Assembly (NCBI RefSeq): GCF_001577835.2
Contig: NC_029527.1
Location: 3,857,086 to 3,921,085, forward strand
DNA from: Coturnix japonica
Taxonomy: Eukaryota; Chordata; Aves; Galliformes; Phasianidae
Direction of reading: 5' to 3'
Length of the DNA stretch: 64,000 nucleotides
Part shown: in pieces, positions 39,885-54,320 of the stretch
Layout of the letters: each line of letters begins with the position of its first letter
Position numbering within the stretch: the first letter of the stretch is position 1
Notes under the pieces: generated by a model
What the model was told of the DNA's origin: nothing
The model's input: only the letters and a program-made list of their open reading frames with translations
The model's database searches: none
Position numbers and translations under genes: made by a program

Positions 39885-40135
39885 AGTTGGAAGGTTTCCT
39901 TACTGGCCATCTAGACCAACTCCCCTGCAATGAGTGGGGACACCTACAGCTCCATCAGATGCTCAGTTGTCTCCAGGAAAGGGGCAACCACTGCCTCTCT
40001 GGGCAACCTGTGTCAGTGCCTCATTGCCCTTACTGTAAAAATCTTCCTTATATCCAATCTAAATTTCCTTTAGTTTGAAACCATTTCTCCTTGTCCTGTC
40101 ACAGGAGACCCTGCTAAGGAGTCTTTGCTATTGGT
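39885..40135 (-). mobile_element. CR1 LINE fragment, 3' region
   Basis: Reverse complement of the CR1 3' region: GAGTTGGAAGG, then 'CATCTAGACCAACTCCCCTGC', abbreviated CATCTAGACCAAC, then CTCTCTGGGCAACCTGTG, CAGTGCCTCATTGCCCTTAC and TTCTCCTTGTCCTGTCAC. It continues further into the element than the other copies here and lacks the terminal octamer repeats. Moderately diverged. Confidence 0.95.
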
Positions 40136-40139
40136 CTAT

Positions 40140-43100
40140 GTGAGCATATAATTATTTGGCACTGTGTGGTGACTGTTCAGCCAGTTTTTACTGCAAACAA
40201 GGATTGTATTTTGTCACCAAGGCGATTTCCTTTACAGCAGTCCCAGGTCCAGCTTATGTCCATAAATCACTGATGTGTAACCAAACCACTGAATTTAGGG
40301 AAAAATACAGGCTTTTTTTCCCCCCAGATTTCAAGAGCTCTCCTTGTGTCTGATGAGTTCCAGGACCCGTGTCTGAAAATGATGGCCATCACTCACTCTC
40401 TGATTTTATCTTTGTGACAATATTTGATAGGGATAGGGCTCCAAATTAAGCATGGGATGGCTTGTGCTGTGGCTAATTATCTTTTCCATTTGTTACCTAG
40501 TAGAATTTTGTAATGCTGGGATTTGAAGTTTGTCAGTTTTCGCTATCTTTCTTCCTAAACTTGGACATTTCTGCCAAGGCCAACAGTGAAATGAGCACAT
40601 TAAAATAATAAATCTCCAGTGAACAGACTAAGTTATTTACTTTGGATGAACAAGACTACATGTAAAACTGGGGAGTGTTTTGGGTTGATTGGTTACTGGA
40701 GGTGGGAGTGCTTTAAGAGTTGAATGCTTTTACAACAAGCTTTAGTTGTGGGAACATTTGAGTCTGAAACGTGAAAGAATGCAGACCTTTCAAAATATGG
40801 TATGTGAGAAAAATGTAAGATTTAGTGTTTCCATTTCCATAGAGGAAATAGCGGTACTTTGTTTCAACCAACTGATACGTTTCCTTCAGTCATATGATGA
40901 GGGAAATAAATACCCTCTAATTTTTGTCATAGCAGTAAAGAGAAAAGTTTAGGTATCTAAAAAATAACCTGCTATATAGAAGGATGCATCTGGGTACTTC
41001 TTAGAGTTCTATGTGTAGGACTGAAAATTGATAGAACTAAGAAGGGCTTTTGTATGTCTTGGGAAAAGCTGCACGAGATGTTAAAACTTTGTAGGGAGGA
41101 AGCAAGCTGAATTTGTAGGTTACTGAGCTACCTGGTGCTTAAGATGGCTAAGTCTTAATGTACTGCTCAAGAGTGGGATGTACAGTGCTGATTTCCTCAG
41201 AAATGGAAATCGTTGATTGAGAATTGAAAGAAGATTCATACTTGTTGTGACCGTCTGGAATGAACGTGGCTGACTTCTGGCGGCTTTCTCTCATGGCATT
41301 GCATAAGGGAAGGCTCAGTTCAGTTTGAGTTTGAGAGACTTAATTATGTGATGTTGAAGCAGTTGTACTATTTCCAGTGACACAATTTAGAACCTGCTTC
41401 CACAAAATTATACATCAGTGGGATGATCATTGCAATTAGAGTCAAAAATGTCCTTGTATGTGTTGTGGCATAGTCAGAATTCAATTTGATGGAGTCTGAC
41501 AGAGGCATGTGGCCTTGAATTAGTATCCATCCATAACAAGTATGTTGTAGGCCTCTTAAACATGCAGAAAAACATGAGGTGTATAATTGGAATTTAAACC
41601 TTTATTGCATTTATAAATAAGCATTCTTCAGTCATAATATTATTTTTAAAATATGCAGATTAACAAGCTTTGAGCTGCTGCCTAAATCTCTTCATGAGCT
41701 GCTTCTTGGTCTACCTCTCATTACGTACCATAATTGTGTGGCAGCAAATTGCCTCTCTGACCCTCTGTCAGTCTTTCCACCATCTCTTATTCTACCTCTC
41801 TTCACAGGAAGAGTCCAGAAAAACATGGTGAGGGGAGAGATGACCAGTGGTTATCATATACTCATAGGGAACCCAGCTGCTTAGATAGGTTGCATAGTCC
41901 TGGAGAGGAAAATCCTTTGCCCTGAAGAAAACAGAGTTACCTCCTTTGGTAACTCTGTTAAAAGATGTCTTTTCACATGCACACAGTTATATTTTAACCC
42001 TTCAGTCTATCTTTGCTAAGTTACTTGCTTGCTGCAGGAGGCCTAGTGGTTTTGCATTTTAACTGGAAGAAATATCTATCAAATGTGTGTTGAATTTGGA
42101 AATCTGATTTGGCTCAATTAAAATGTGATTAAGCTTTCTGTCTCCATTGTAGAAGCTGTTAGTGCTCTGGAGAAACATTTAATGTTGAAGGCTGGCCTGC
42201 TGGTTTTGGCTGAAATAGAGAGAAATGTGCAATGCTCTGAGAAATTCCAGGACTCCCACTAGGTCAAAAATTTTCACTCAACTATAGCATTTCGAGTTCC
42301 CCTAGTAACATGTCTCAGTGTATCACAATCGTGATTGCTTGGAAATCCACCAACTCTGCATTGAGCTGAGAATAGTTATTGCAAGTGCTAGATGGCATTC
42401 TTTTAGCAGAGCTATCTGGTTAGTTGTTTCCATAAGTCTCAGTTTCAGAGCGACATTGTTTTATTACTCTTACTGTGTGTTATGTGTTTTGGATTAGACA
42501 AATTCAGTTATATGAGTATTTATCCGGTGTAATTATATTAATTATATTATTATTAATCAACCAATCTGGTCATTTAAATCCAAGCTAAATCTCAAGCTAA
42601 CAATACTTTGAAAAGTTCTTAGCAGAATTCAAAACATTATGTGCAGATCTCCAAAACCTCTGTGTAAGTCACCTCGTTATAGCCAGACTAATTGGGAACT
42701 CTGTGATACCGGCTTGTTTCAGTATATTGAATTTTTACAAGACCCATTTCAAGCTGATCTTTTTATGGAATGTGATTTTTATTTTTTTTTTCCCAGGTAA
42801 AAATAAAGAAAGCTTCACTTGAGGTTTGTGGTGCACCTGTTCTCTGCTCTTAAACTGGCTGACAGTGTAGCTGAAATCTCACAGCAGACGTTTCCTGGCT
42901 TTGGTACAGTGTTTTCCAGCAAGCTGTTGAAAGTGGTCTAGCAAGTTGTTATTTCAGGAATCATTTTCAACTGAAGGACCAATATGATTTGCATAAAGAA
43001 CCAGGAAAGAACCAAGAAACCCTCCTTTTGATACCACTCTGGTCTAAAGATGTTGATAATATAGTAATTCTATAGTAAAATGAGCCAGTTATTTTCCATG

Positions 43101-46100
43101 GAGTCAAAGTACGCTTAGTATTTTTGACTCTGTGATGTGCTGGGTCTCCTGGACCCCTTATTCTAGGATGCACGTTTCAAGACCATTTCACGAGTCTTCA
43201 CAGTGACCTGATGTGCTGTTTCTTCATCATAGGTGGTGTATTCCACACTGTGGGCATCCCAGCATAATCTCCATGTGGTCCCATGTGGTAAAGGGTTATC
43301 AGTCTTCTTTTCAATACCCTGCCTACTCTGTCCTCATAGAAGCACTTACAATGACGGTCAGAAATGGCTTTTGACTTCATGACTTCTTAACAAATAAAAA
43401 TATAAATGGTCCTAAACATTGCTAATAGGGCATCAATAAACATCAGCTGGGACCTAATTTCTGAGAACATTTGGGCATCTTGGGCCTATTTAGTTCCTGG
43501 GTGCTGTTCAAACACACGTAAGGCACCATAGTGGTGTTGTGGAACTCATGCAAAGGGAACTGCTAGAGGTTGTGCCATGAGGACCTGTGAGACAAGGAGT
43601 GAACTGCTGGGCTCACGGCTCTGTCCAGTGCTATAACCACTAGAGGACACTGCCTCATTGTTACTGGGGAAATTAATCATTGCACGTTTAAAACTGCCAA
43701 ATTGCAGAGGTCTTCCTTCTGCTGGCTTAACTTACTCTCAGCAACTATTTATTTATTTGTTTTGTGCCCTGGCTATTTACAGTGCTCCCATATGGTCTGG
43801 TTCTACTTTAAGAGCTGAATCAATGCCCAGAGAAAGGCAGCTCTGCTGTTCTTCCCCAGGTGAAAACAAATGCAATGAGACAACTTATTGCTCAGTGTCT
43901 CTGAGAAAGCAGGGCCATGCAACAGACTGATTTGCTGAGCCCACTCATCTATGAGCAGTCAGATCCTACTTCTTGTTTTGATCCATTCTGGGTTCCCTAA
44001 GCCTTGGCCTTTGTTATGAGGGCTGCCATCAAGGCCTGAGTGGGAAGGTGGGCTGCTGCTCAGACCCTGCCTCATAGGCAGCTCTGTGGCATCACCTCCA
44101 TGCAGTGTGTGAGAGGGAATAGGAAGGACATGCACGTGTGGGATTCCCCGTGAAGATCAGGCTGGGGATGGCAGAGATGGGATGATGGCTTCACACTTTA
44201 TCAGCACATGGTGTTGGTGTCTGGCAGAGATGCAGCACCACCATGTGTGTGACGCCTGGCCTTGTGTGTGTGTCCAGCTTGTGGAGGCACTGGGGGCACA
44301 GCTTTACATCCTTTGGGAAGGAAGAAGGTGCAATTTTTTTTCTCCTGTTTTCACCTCAGATAACTTTAACAGCTTCCAAAGTTGGCTGTCTGGCAAACAG
44401 CATTTTTTTTTCCCCCTGTATTTGGAGCCAAATGGGAATACAGAGACATTTCAGGGAAAACTGACAGAATTTGCTGCTCCTTTCATTGACTCCAGTAATT
44501 ATAAACTGATCCCATGGTAGCAGCAGGACTGCATCTAGACTTTAAATACCATGATTACATTCACAGAACTGCTCCAACAATGAGGAATATCTCAAAAAGC
44601 AGTAAATATTCTTGTGCTCAATCCTACAGCTCATTCCCGTTGTACCGCAAACTTACCGAGTTCGTTCATCTTTCCTCATGAATCAGAGAAATGCATCTCC
44701 TCCAAGAGCTGCCTATTTTCTTGTATACTGTGCATCACTTCTCCTGCAGATTGGAAAGAGGTAATTTGCTGGTTAAATTACAGAGCTGGCTCCGTTATGT
44801 CGTCATGAATCACTGAGATGTCTAAGATTGAATTCAGCTCTGATAAAGTGGTGTTATAGCAGCGAGGAAATATGATAGTCTGGAAGTATTCATCAGTCAA
44901 TTCCTATGCTGTGTCAATACTGGCATGCCCATGTGCATTGTATAGAAACTGCTTACATTTATCTGCAATGCATCTTGCTGATTTCCAGCATCTCCCTCTG
45001 TTCAAGATATCCATAATGTTCTCTTTATGTGGAAAATCTTGTATTTTATTAATAATCGTGATGCAAATAACCTAAAATAAGAGCCTAGAAGGAAAAAAAT
45101 AGAATTTTCTCCTCTATAAATGACTCCTACAGTCCAGATGTGCATACAGAGCTTGATCAGTTCTATACAGCTGGAGGCCCAAACCAGCTGCATAAGCAAT
45201 GAAAAATGTAAATAGTTTGTGCTTACATTATTAGGAGAGCACTTGGGTTTGTCTCTAAGACTTGCTATAGGACTGCATCAAATTCTCTTCTGTGTTGCAT
45301 CAAATAACATGGTTTCTTTTTGCTGTGAGGTCAGTATTCTCTGCAGTTTGACCTCTAGTTGTACCTCCCAGGCCTGTTGCTCACTCAAACTGGTATTTTT
45401 GTCTTGAATCTGCTTATGGTGATTGATTTTCTGTATCACTTGGAGGGAACTTCTTCCCCTTTAGGTCAAGGACAACTGTGCCTGGATTCACGGCCCTCGG
45501 TTCTCCATAAGCACTGGGCCAGTAATGAGCATGAAACCTCACCATGAGTCACATGAGAGACTCAGGTTTAGGTGTACACTACTGGATTCTGCTTAAACTT
45601 TGCTCTCTGTCAAATAAACAGTGCTGGCAGCCAAGCCTCCTGCTATGTGTGCTGCCTGCCCTTGGTGGTGCCACGCTGCATCCTCAGCTTCTAGCACTGC
45701 TACTGACTCCTCTTGTTTTGTCCTGAGATCAATAAGAGCTCCCTCTCGTGAGGGACTTGGGCCTCAATGAGTGAATAGATGCAAACTGGCCAAACCCATG
45801 GGTCAAGCTTTTTGTCTCTCTCTAGCAGTAGGACAGCACGTTGGACGTGCTTGGCCTCAACCCCAATGGCTGTAGGTGCTTGGGGAGCTCAGCAGGGGAG
45901 CAGGGTGGGCAAAGTAGCAGGAGCTGAGCCAGGTGCTTCAGAAGAGCTGTTGGAGAAAGTGCTGACATTTCTCTCCTGACAGCTTCGTACCTGGAGCCAG
46001 ATCTTAGCATGGTGTAAGCTCCGCTGCCAAGAATTTTGGCATCGATCTGGTGTATGGGAGTAATTCAGAGTAGGTGGAGATGGTGAGAGGAATGAACCCA

Positions 46101-47950
46101 GATGAATTTTAAAATGCCTTTCAGTGAAATTTTGCTATAGAGCCAGATGATCTAGAGTGATCAAGCTCTGATGATTAAATTCCACGTTTAAATAAATAAA
46201 CATATTGGAATCCTTTAGCACTAAATCACAGTGATGTTATAGTAGGCCCTGAAAAGACAGTTGAAAAATTACTCATTTACCGTTATTCTAGAAGTTATTT
46301 TATGTGCCTGCCTTTAATATCCTCTGACATGCACTTTTTACATGATTTATCCATGCATTCATAGACATCGTCTTTGCTTGGAATACAGCAGGACCAGGTC
46401 TTTGATATTTAGATCCACATAATTATTCTTGGAATTTTTCTCTGGATGAAGCTTTTGGCACTGATGATACTTTATGTGAAACAACCCTGTATCTGGATCT
46501 CATTCATTGCAGATCTTGAAAAGTAATGTCTTGGCTTTCAGATAGGGACATGGAACTCTTTAAGTGATGAATCTGAACTATAAATGTGCATGTACATTTC
46601 AATATACATTCCTTAAACACACAGAGCTTATGTAAGGATCAGATTTGTATATTATAGGGAAGTGTAAATTCTAATATGTTGCAGGCAATGGAATATGCAC
46701 CTTTATATTAAGCTGGGTTTGTATAGGGTAATATTTGACCAATAAGTATATTTCCTTGAATTCTGTTTTGGTTATGAATAGAGATCAAAAGTGTTCCTGT
46801 ACATTTGGTTCTGTCAGCTTGTTTCTGCTGCTTGTCGTGCTTTATTCTGGGGGTGATCAGTGGTTGTCCTACAGGGATTGCTGGGCTCCTACAGCTGGGA
46901 TCCTTGGGATCCTGGCACCTGAGCTAAGAGCTGTGCAGATGCAAAGTACAGCAGCCTCTGTGCCTGTTCACAAATTACTACAATGCAGCAGCAATGTAAT
47001 AGCTTTTCTGTCTCTGATCTGGATGCTTTTAATTCAGAAAAGGTGTTTATGAGCTATGACTCATCCCAGTGCACAGCAGCATAACTACTAGTAGTGTGTA
47101 GCGTTTAACTCATCCATCTATCAGTTCAGGTTCAGGTTTATCTCTGCAGTGGGAGGGTGGTTCCTGCAGCTGACACTGTGAATGTGCAGCTGAGTGGATG
47201 GAGTGCAGTACTGAGCTGTATTAAAACAATGCAGTTTATATGAGCAGACCCTGGCAGTTTCAACTCAGAACCTTTTTTGTAGGCTTTTGTCTCAGTCTGA
47301 CCTACGGCTTCAGCACTTGGGGACAAGAAGTGAATTTAGTCTCATCTCTGTGCTTGCCTAATGCCTGGCCTCTGCTGAGCGTACCATGACTGAAGCCAGC
47401 GATGGTCATGTGTTTGCTTCAGACTATCATAAATTGCCTTTATTAATGGCAGATTATATAAATCTCAGCCAAGTCTTTATCAGTGCTTAGGCCAGACACC
47501 AGATAAACAGTTGGCCTCAATCCTGGCCTCTAATAAAACTGTATATGAAACTGGATCTCAGTTTTGCTCTTTGAGCACATGCTTAAGCAGTGAGCTGGTT
47601 GTTCAGTGCTGTAAGCTGGCAGAGCTCCTCAGCCTCACTGCCCTGGCTCTCCTGAGCACTACAGTTGGGGTTGCACCACATTTCTTTACACCCCCAGGGC
47701 CTGGCTGTGCCCCTCATTGCACGTTTTGAGGCAAGCTTCTCTCAGCATCTGTTCTTTGAGATCTCTGCATGTGACCAGAGGCACCAGGAGAAATCTCCAA
47801 CAGTGGGGAAGCAATTCCCAGCTGTGCTGTGGTCATTCCAGTGGAGCTTTGCCCAGCTACATGTGCCAGCATTGGGGTCTGGCAGCCAGAGCCCTGATGG
47901 CACATGTGGCACGGTGCTGTGGGGCTGCACTGCAGAGCTCTGAGCTCTTT
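40140..47950. other. Intergenic DNA without recognised genes
   Basis: Only short open frames are present, none with family motifs or a supporting splice pattern. From about 43 kb the sequence becomes less AT-rich, with many CA/TG and few CG dinucleotides, as expected for methylated bird DNA. I found no clear transposon here. Confidence 0.5.
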
Positions 47951-47954
47951 TCTT

Positions 47955-47977
47955 TATATATATATATATATATATAA
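47955..47977 (+). repeat. (TA)11 microsatellite
   Basis: An uninterrupted TA run of about eleven units on the edge of a GC-richer block. A likely length polymorphism. Confidence 0.9.
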
Positions 47978-47979
47978 AT

Positions 47980-50900
47980 GCTTTCAAATGCTTTTTGACA
48001 TCTGCTCTTTATTACACAACAATATAGCTGTCCTTTTAGGAAAAGAGATATTTTTCATTATCCATTTTGAAGTTAACAAATGTGTTTCCAAATGCCCACA
48101 ATAGCCAGGAGGGATTTGTTTCCCTCGTGATTTGGGCATGTGGTTGAGTCCAACTACAGTGTTGTTTTCTGTTCCATGTCTATGTTTTACCTTGGTTGCA
48201 AGTAAGCAGGTTTCTATCAGAGTTCCTGTGAGTCAGTCCATGAGAAGGTAACACAGGATTTTCTGTACCTGATGCCTTGCAGAGGCAAGGTGAGCCTTCT
48301 GAAAACTGGTGTTAAATATACACAGCTGACTCAGCTCCGTTACTGAAAACACTTGACTAGTTTGATCCCTCTTGTCCTTTCCAGTGTACAGAACACGTCT
48401 GAGGAACAAAGAGGAAGCTGTTACCCTCATAGACAGGGGCACTTTGGTTGCAAAGAATGCGACTTCTTCATCCCTGTCCAACATATTTTGATAAGATGGG
48501 AGACAGTGTGTCCCTGGGCTTCATGCTGCTCTGGGTTGCCACTCAGTGCTCTCAAAGTACCCTGAGGTTATCTCCCAACATAAGGAGCTTTGTATTCTGC
48601 TCAGAGCTGGGCTACCGCCCTCTGCTTGCTCTGATCTGCTCCCATAAGAGTTCTGGTGTCACAACCCTAGCACCTTGGATGGAGAGAATAAGAGCACTTT
48701 GTACTCTAAATTTACAACACATCAGGGTGCAGCCAACTTTAAGCAGGACAGGGACCAGAACAGCAAGGCCACAAGGCAGCTGAGTTTGACCTGTTCTTGA
48801 TGGCCAAATGTACTTGCTGTATTTAACCATTGTTACTGCTGCAGGCGTGGAACAAAGCAGCAGCTCTGCATGAGTCCCAGCCCACCAGCAGCACTCCTGG
48901 CTCCAACTGGCAGTGCCTCACTGTGAGGCACATTCTTGTTCAGCCTGAAATGGCACGGGAGCTCACTGCCCTCCTTGTGCCTTACCAGGTGTTATTTCTG
49001 ATCCCTGTGTGCACACAGCTCTGTTGCAGGGTGGTACAGCTATCCTAGATGTGGTTACCTGCAGCAAGGGCCCTCCTTCAAGCTGCTTTTATCCATCAGT
49101 AGAATCCCCATTCAGATTGAGACCATTTTGCTGTAGTTGGCTCTGAATGCCAGGCACGCAGCAATAGCAGTTTAGACCTAATCAAAAATCTTAAAAATGA
49201 GAGTTATCCTGTGGCTTTGCGTGGCTCCAGAGTGATATCTACAGGCTGCTGTGTTGTATCTTGCTGCCTTTAAAGATTATAGTGCTTCTCCTCTTTCAAG
49301 GGATGGCAGTTCACGAAAATCCTTCAGATAGTGGTGCAATCTGAGGAAACAGTTCCACAATCCGAGTTATTAGCATGTTTTTATTGAGTAACTCATTCTT
49401 ATGACGATGAGAACATACAGTGCATTTGCTTTTTCTCCAGGGTAAAAGCATAGTTTCATTTCTGGAGAACAGAACTCTGTCAGACCTGCTGATTGCAAGC
49501 TGTGGAAAGAAGGGAGTGAGGAAGATTTGCCATTGACTAATTTAAGGGGTCTCCTAATTGTCTCCAACATTTAAACAAGCTTCTTTTCATACATCTATTA
49601 GGCCCTTTTCTGTTAAATGGCTCCATTAAATGGTTTTTACAGGTCTTTTGCTGGCCAGACAGCTATTAAAGTCAATGGGAGTTTAGCCTCTGAAAGAAAT
49701 GGAGCATCAGTTCTTCTGCCAGGTGAAATATATCATTCAACAAAAGCTAAACTTTTATTCAAAGAATCTAACAAGCTAACGTAAACAAGGGCATAAAGCT
49801 TCCCAAATCCTGCTGAGCTGTTTTTTGCAGAAGTAATGTCTTTTACAGCACTAAAGTTCCATGGGAAAGCAAGCTGGGAAGTGCATGTGGGCAGCTGCCT
49901 CCTCAGGGAGGTAGGGCTGGGCCTGCCACAGCCTGGGTAGCTTTAATGCATGTTGTGTTGGAAATCCATCCCAAGAGACTGGAGCGTTACCTGGGCAGAA
50001 ATACACAACGGGTGAAGGGTATTTGCACACACACCAATGACAAATATCCTCAGAAATATCCTTCAAAGTCACTCCAAATGTCAAGACTGTAACTTCCTTG
50101 GTTGTGACCAGGTGCAAATTTCCAGCAGGTTAATTCTCACTATTGTGTCTGAGTGTGTCCTGCAGTAGAAATTATGAATTGGATGCCTTAGGGTGAATGT
50201 GCCCCTTCAGCTCGTGTCTTCTTGCTGGTATGATGGTTCACATCATTGCTCAACCACAGGCTTACTGAGCTTCACAGAACGTTTGCTATTTAAGATGGAT
50301 GAAAGGCTGAATGAAAAGCTGAATCAGGATTTGAAGAAGGAAGTATACACGTTCTCCTTTGCTTTATCACCTATGGATTTGTCAGAAAGTGAGTTTCTCA
50401 AGCACAAAGGTTTCTACTGCTCTCCAGGAAAAGCTTAATACACTGTACCAGAAAGATATTCACTTGAAACGCAGCTGATATTCTCACACTGCCATTCATT
50501 AGTAGGTTTCTTGCTATTTATATTTGATTTTTATTTGGAAACAGTAAGAGGAAAAATGTGCCCACTGTGAACATTTGGTTCACACAGGTCTGTGTATTAT
50601 TTCAGCTGGAAAAGTGCATTATGAATTCACAGTGGCTCTCCCAGCTGAAAATCGGCACTGCTCTCTGTTCGCCATGAATCAGGAGCTGGCATCCTTTCTG
50701 CAGGAAGCACCACATCGAGTTGCTGGGCATATTGTGTTTGTTTGCTGATTTTTTTTTTTACTGGCTGCAATAGGAGCGGCCACCCAGTGTGCTGGGCAGG
50801 CTCAGCAAGCTTTTAAAAACGTGTGAAACAGATTTGCTTATTCCTTGAATCAAATCAAACAAAGCGGTGATCACATAACCACGCTGCTGTAAAAGCTTAT

Positions 50901-53330
50901 AAGTGGTGTTTAGAGATGGGCACTCTGAAGAGATCAGTGCTGTTAGCCTACAAGGCTCCAGCTGCCTTCTGGCCACAGTGTGGGTGGTGAGTGGGCACCA
51001 TCCTTCCTTCCTGAGAACCTCCCTGAGCCCTACATCCACTGAGAAGTCCTATGAGGGTTTGGTTTTGGGCCTCAGCCCTTGCTTCTTCTTCCTGCTCTCT
51101 TTTTGGGGTCTGATGCATGCGGCGTGTGTTAACTTCAGTATTATCAGGTGGATATTTTGGGTATGGATATTTTGCTCATGAAGTCTGGGTCTGTATCAGA
51201 ACTTCCTGAGTGGGGAAGAGTAATAACCCCTTTAATCTTTCCTGCTACTGATGAGAGAGCAAAGAACTGGGTCACAGCTATAGCTTGTGAAGAATGACCA
51301 GGTAGTTATAGAGAGACTCAGGAAATAATAAGCATCATGGATTTGTCACCCGGCCTCAGAGCAGGGCACCTGGAAAATGCTGCAACACGAACATCAGGGA
51401 GCTCATACACATAGCAAAAGATTTCCTGACCTTATATACTCACCACACCTCTTCATGTGAAAGCCATCACGGCAGCACTCTGCCCGTGCTGGGAGGTCTG
51501 TTTGTCCCCTGCTAATGCTCTACGAGAGCACACTCTCTGTTTGCTGCTAGACTGCATTCTCTTGGGTCCCTACCACCGAAGGAAAACAAATCTGTTTACA
51601 AGAAACAAACAGCTTTGCGTAAACTACAGCTATGAGCTGCCAAGTGCATGTTCTTCCAGCACAGAAATGCATACTTCCCCATAAAGGGCTCAGTACAGCT
51701 CCAGGGGTGTGTGGCTATGAGATCATGTCACTCGGGAGTAGGAAGCACCAGACTGTGCCCTGCGTCTTATAAATTCAGATGTGTGATGATTGTCTTGTGA
51801 TAACCATCAGAATTCCTGCTGTATTTATACTTCTGATCATGCATCCTCCTGAAGTTTCTCAGTTGGGATCACATCGTGCTTGGAGCTGGAGCAAACTGCT
51901 GTGCTCAGTGCCTGCTCTGCTCAGCAGTGACCAGGATCCTGCACGTGCCGTGGGAAGAAGTGGCTGTGATGTGTTCCTGAGCTCCAGCAATGTGTGGAAC
52001 CAGGAAGTCAGATAATTTCCAGTTGGGATGATAGATAGTAGTGCTTAAACCACTAACAACACTAAATATGGTTGCAAAAGATTAGATAAGAATACCCTCA
52101 TTGTCAGCCACATTCCTTTTCCTATTACCAGATGATTACTGTTCTTTCTGTGTGTTTCTTCTTTATATATGTTCATCGTTTAGAGTCTAGGAAGGCTGCA
52201 GCTGCTGCTGAAGTGGAAGCACATGGGAAAATGACTCACCTCCCAGGGGCTAGACATGGATTTTCAACCCAGCAAAGCACAGGAAAAATGACATGAAGGT
52301 GGAGCGTCCCACTACTCGAGGAACAAGATGTCATGGCAAATAAGTGCTTCAAGTCTGGTCTATTCTTTAACAGAGTGGTAGGCTGTGAAGTAAGTGAAGA
52401 AAATGTGTTTATTGTTTCATTATAAAAGGTCAAGTGTACTAAACACTTTAAACAGCAAATGGTCCACAGGCTACTGTGGTTAGAGTTGATCTGTGTCCTG
52501 TTCTGCAGGAAGTTTTAAGAGGTTGCTAGTGAGTCACTTTTCCCTTCCCATCTTAGAAACTCCTATGTTCTCCCCACTGAGATGAAAGAAATCCCATGCA
52601 AACCCACCAGCTCTTCTTGCAGTGCCAGCACAGGAATTGCAGTGTCCTGCAGGAAGGACCTCTGCCAAGTGGCTTTGCACTCTATGGCTGTATGTCTCAG
52701 GTCCTGGTGACATGAAGGCATTTTAACTCTGCAGTTTGAGTAGCATTCGGGTGGTATATCCAAACTCGTTTGCAACAAAGCTTGCTTCAAGGATTGCTTC
52801 AATCCATCTCAAGTATTTTTAGGCTTCCAAAAAGTCCCCAGTGTGACACTGGTTTGTGATGCGGCCTCTGAAGCTTCCCTATGCCCTTGTAGTTTTAGTC
52901 TGTGCTTGGGAAACAAGCATCTCTCAGCTGAGGGCTCCTGCAGCCAGCAAATGGGCTGCATTCTGCCCTTTGTTTGCAGAGGTGGAAGGAAGGAAGCAGT
53001 GGCAGTGGTTTTAGTCTCCATCGACTTTCCAGGCCCTGTCCCATGGGAGCTTTGCAGCTTCTCCCTGTGGAAATCACACACAAAACCCTGTGCACCTGCA
53101 CAGCTCAGAAATACTGCAAAATTTCTGCCCGCTTCCCAGAAATCTGGCTGTGTCTGCATGCCTGTGTGTGCCAAGTTCCAGCTCAAAGTGAGTTTTTACA
53201 CCTAACTTACAGCCCCCTGAAATAATTTTATTGAGGAAGCAGTGACATAACTGCCCAGCAGTGTAAACACATCGCTATCATGTGAGCGGTCTGTGATGCT
53301 TTTACAAGGTGTGTGTCCCCAGGGCCGTGG
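47980..53330. other. Intergenic DNA without recognised genes
   Basis: Moderate GC content with many overlapping short open frames on both strands, which is the pattern of CpG-depleted, stop-poor non-coding DNA. The longest overlapping pair, around 52809-53205, has no known motif. No RNA gene or repeat recognised. Confidence 0.5.
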
Positions 53331-53339
53331 TGCCTGATG

Positions 53340-53452
53340 AGACCCTGCTGGCAGGTGGCTGAGGGACGGAGGGGCTGATGGAGACAAAGCAGAATGGTTG
53401 GACTAGATGAGCTTAGAGCCCTTTTCCAACCTCAATGATTCTGTGATTCTAT
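53340..53452 (+). mobile_element. CR1 LINE, short 3' end with octamer tail
   Basis: It contains AGAATGGTTGGACTAGATGA, CCTTTTCCAACCTCAATG and the terminal ATTCTGTG-ATTCTATT octamers that end CR1 elements. It is strongly 5'-truncated. The left edge is approximate because the similarity fades. Confidence 0.95.
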
Positions 53453-53459
53453 TACAATA

Positions 53460-54315
53460 TTCTCTGCTATTGAGAAGCTTTGGATAAGCTCTAGTCAGAG
53501 CTCTTACCTTCCAAAGACAGCCTTTAGCAAAGGGAGAGGGGAGAATGCCCTGTTCAGTGCACAGGCCTCTGGCTTCAGAGTGCAGCAATTGCACACTGCA
53601 GCTACAAAATGTTCCTGGACTGGCTCAGGTGTGTTTAGGGGAACCTGAGAGCCATTTAAGCAGCCAGGTACTGCTGGAGCACCCCCAGGTACCATAGATT
53701 TTAATTAAAATGTAAAACTGGGCCTCTTGCAATCTTGCATTGTTACTATCAAGAGGAGAAAATCTTTCATTAACATACGATTTCTAAATGTGCAGTTGTA
53801 GTTAAAGATGGGTTCTCCACAAGAAAGTGTTTTTTGGCTAATTGGTTGCTAATTGATATATAGATGGCATTCAGCAACCAATTTGCATTGTAGAATTTAT
53901 AAGGATGAGGTGCTATTTCAAAGCAGAAATGCCTTTGAGCATTGAGTAATTCTGAAATTATCCAAGAATATATGTGCCTTTTTAAAAGCGTTTTGTTGTT
54001 CCTATTGCACTTATCACTGGCGTGTTGGAAGGTGAGCTGTTTTACAGTGGTTTTTTACTTACTCAGTGTTCTGAACTGATTGATGTGGAAACCCTGAACC
54101 AAGCATCGCTTCTGTGCTCTATCGCTACACTAACTGTTGCCTCCACAAACACACATAAACATATTACAAGTCCAGTGGAGTGATTTATCTGCAGCAAACA
54201 TCTAATTTAGTACAAAAAAAAATGTGAACAAAGTAATTAAAACGTTTATTTGAGGATACTCTCAAGAAAGAGTTGTCTCAGAACAGCGAGAGTAAATGGT
54301 CATCATAACAAATCC
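53460..54315. other. Sequence between two CR1 insertions
   Basis: No gene seen. The part from about 53700 to 54000 is AT-rich with AATTA, TAATTGG and similar homeodomain-type cores and could be regulatory, but I have no comparison to support that. Confidence 0.4.
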
Positions 54316-54320
54316 AAACT

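Noticed and set aside
52809-53205. Overlapping frames of about 120 codons on both strands
   Set aside because: Mirror frames on opposite strands with no motif or splice pattern. Treated as chance.
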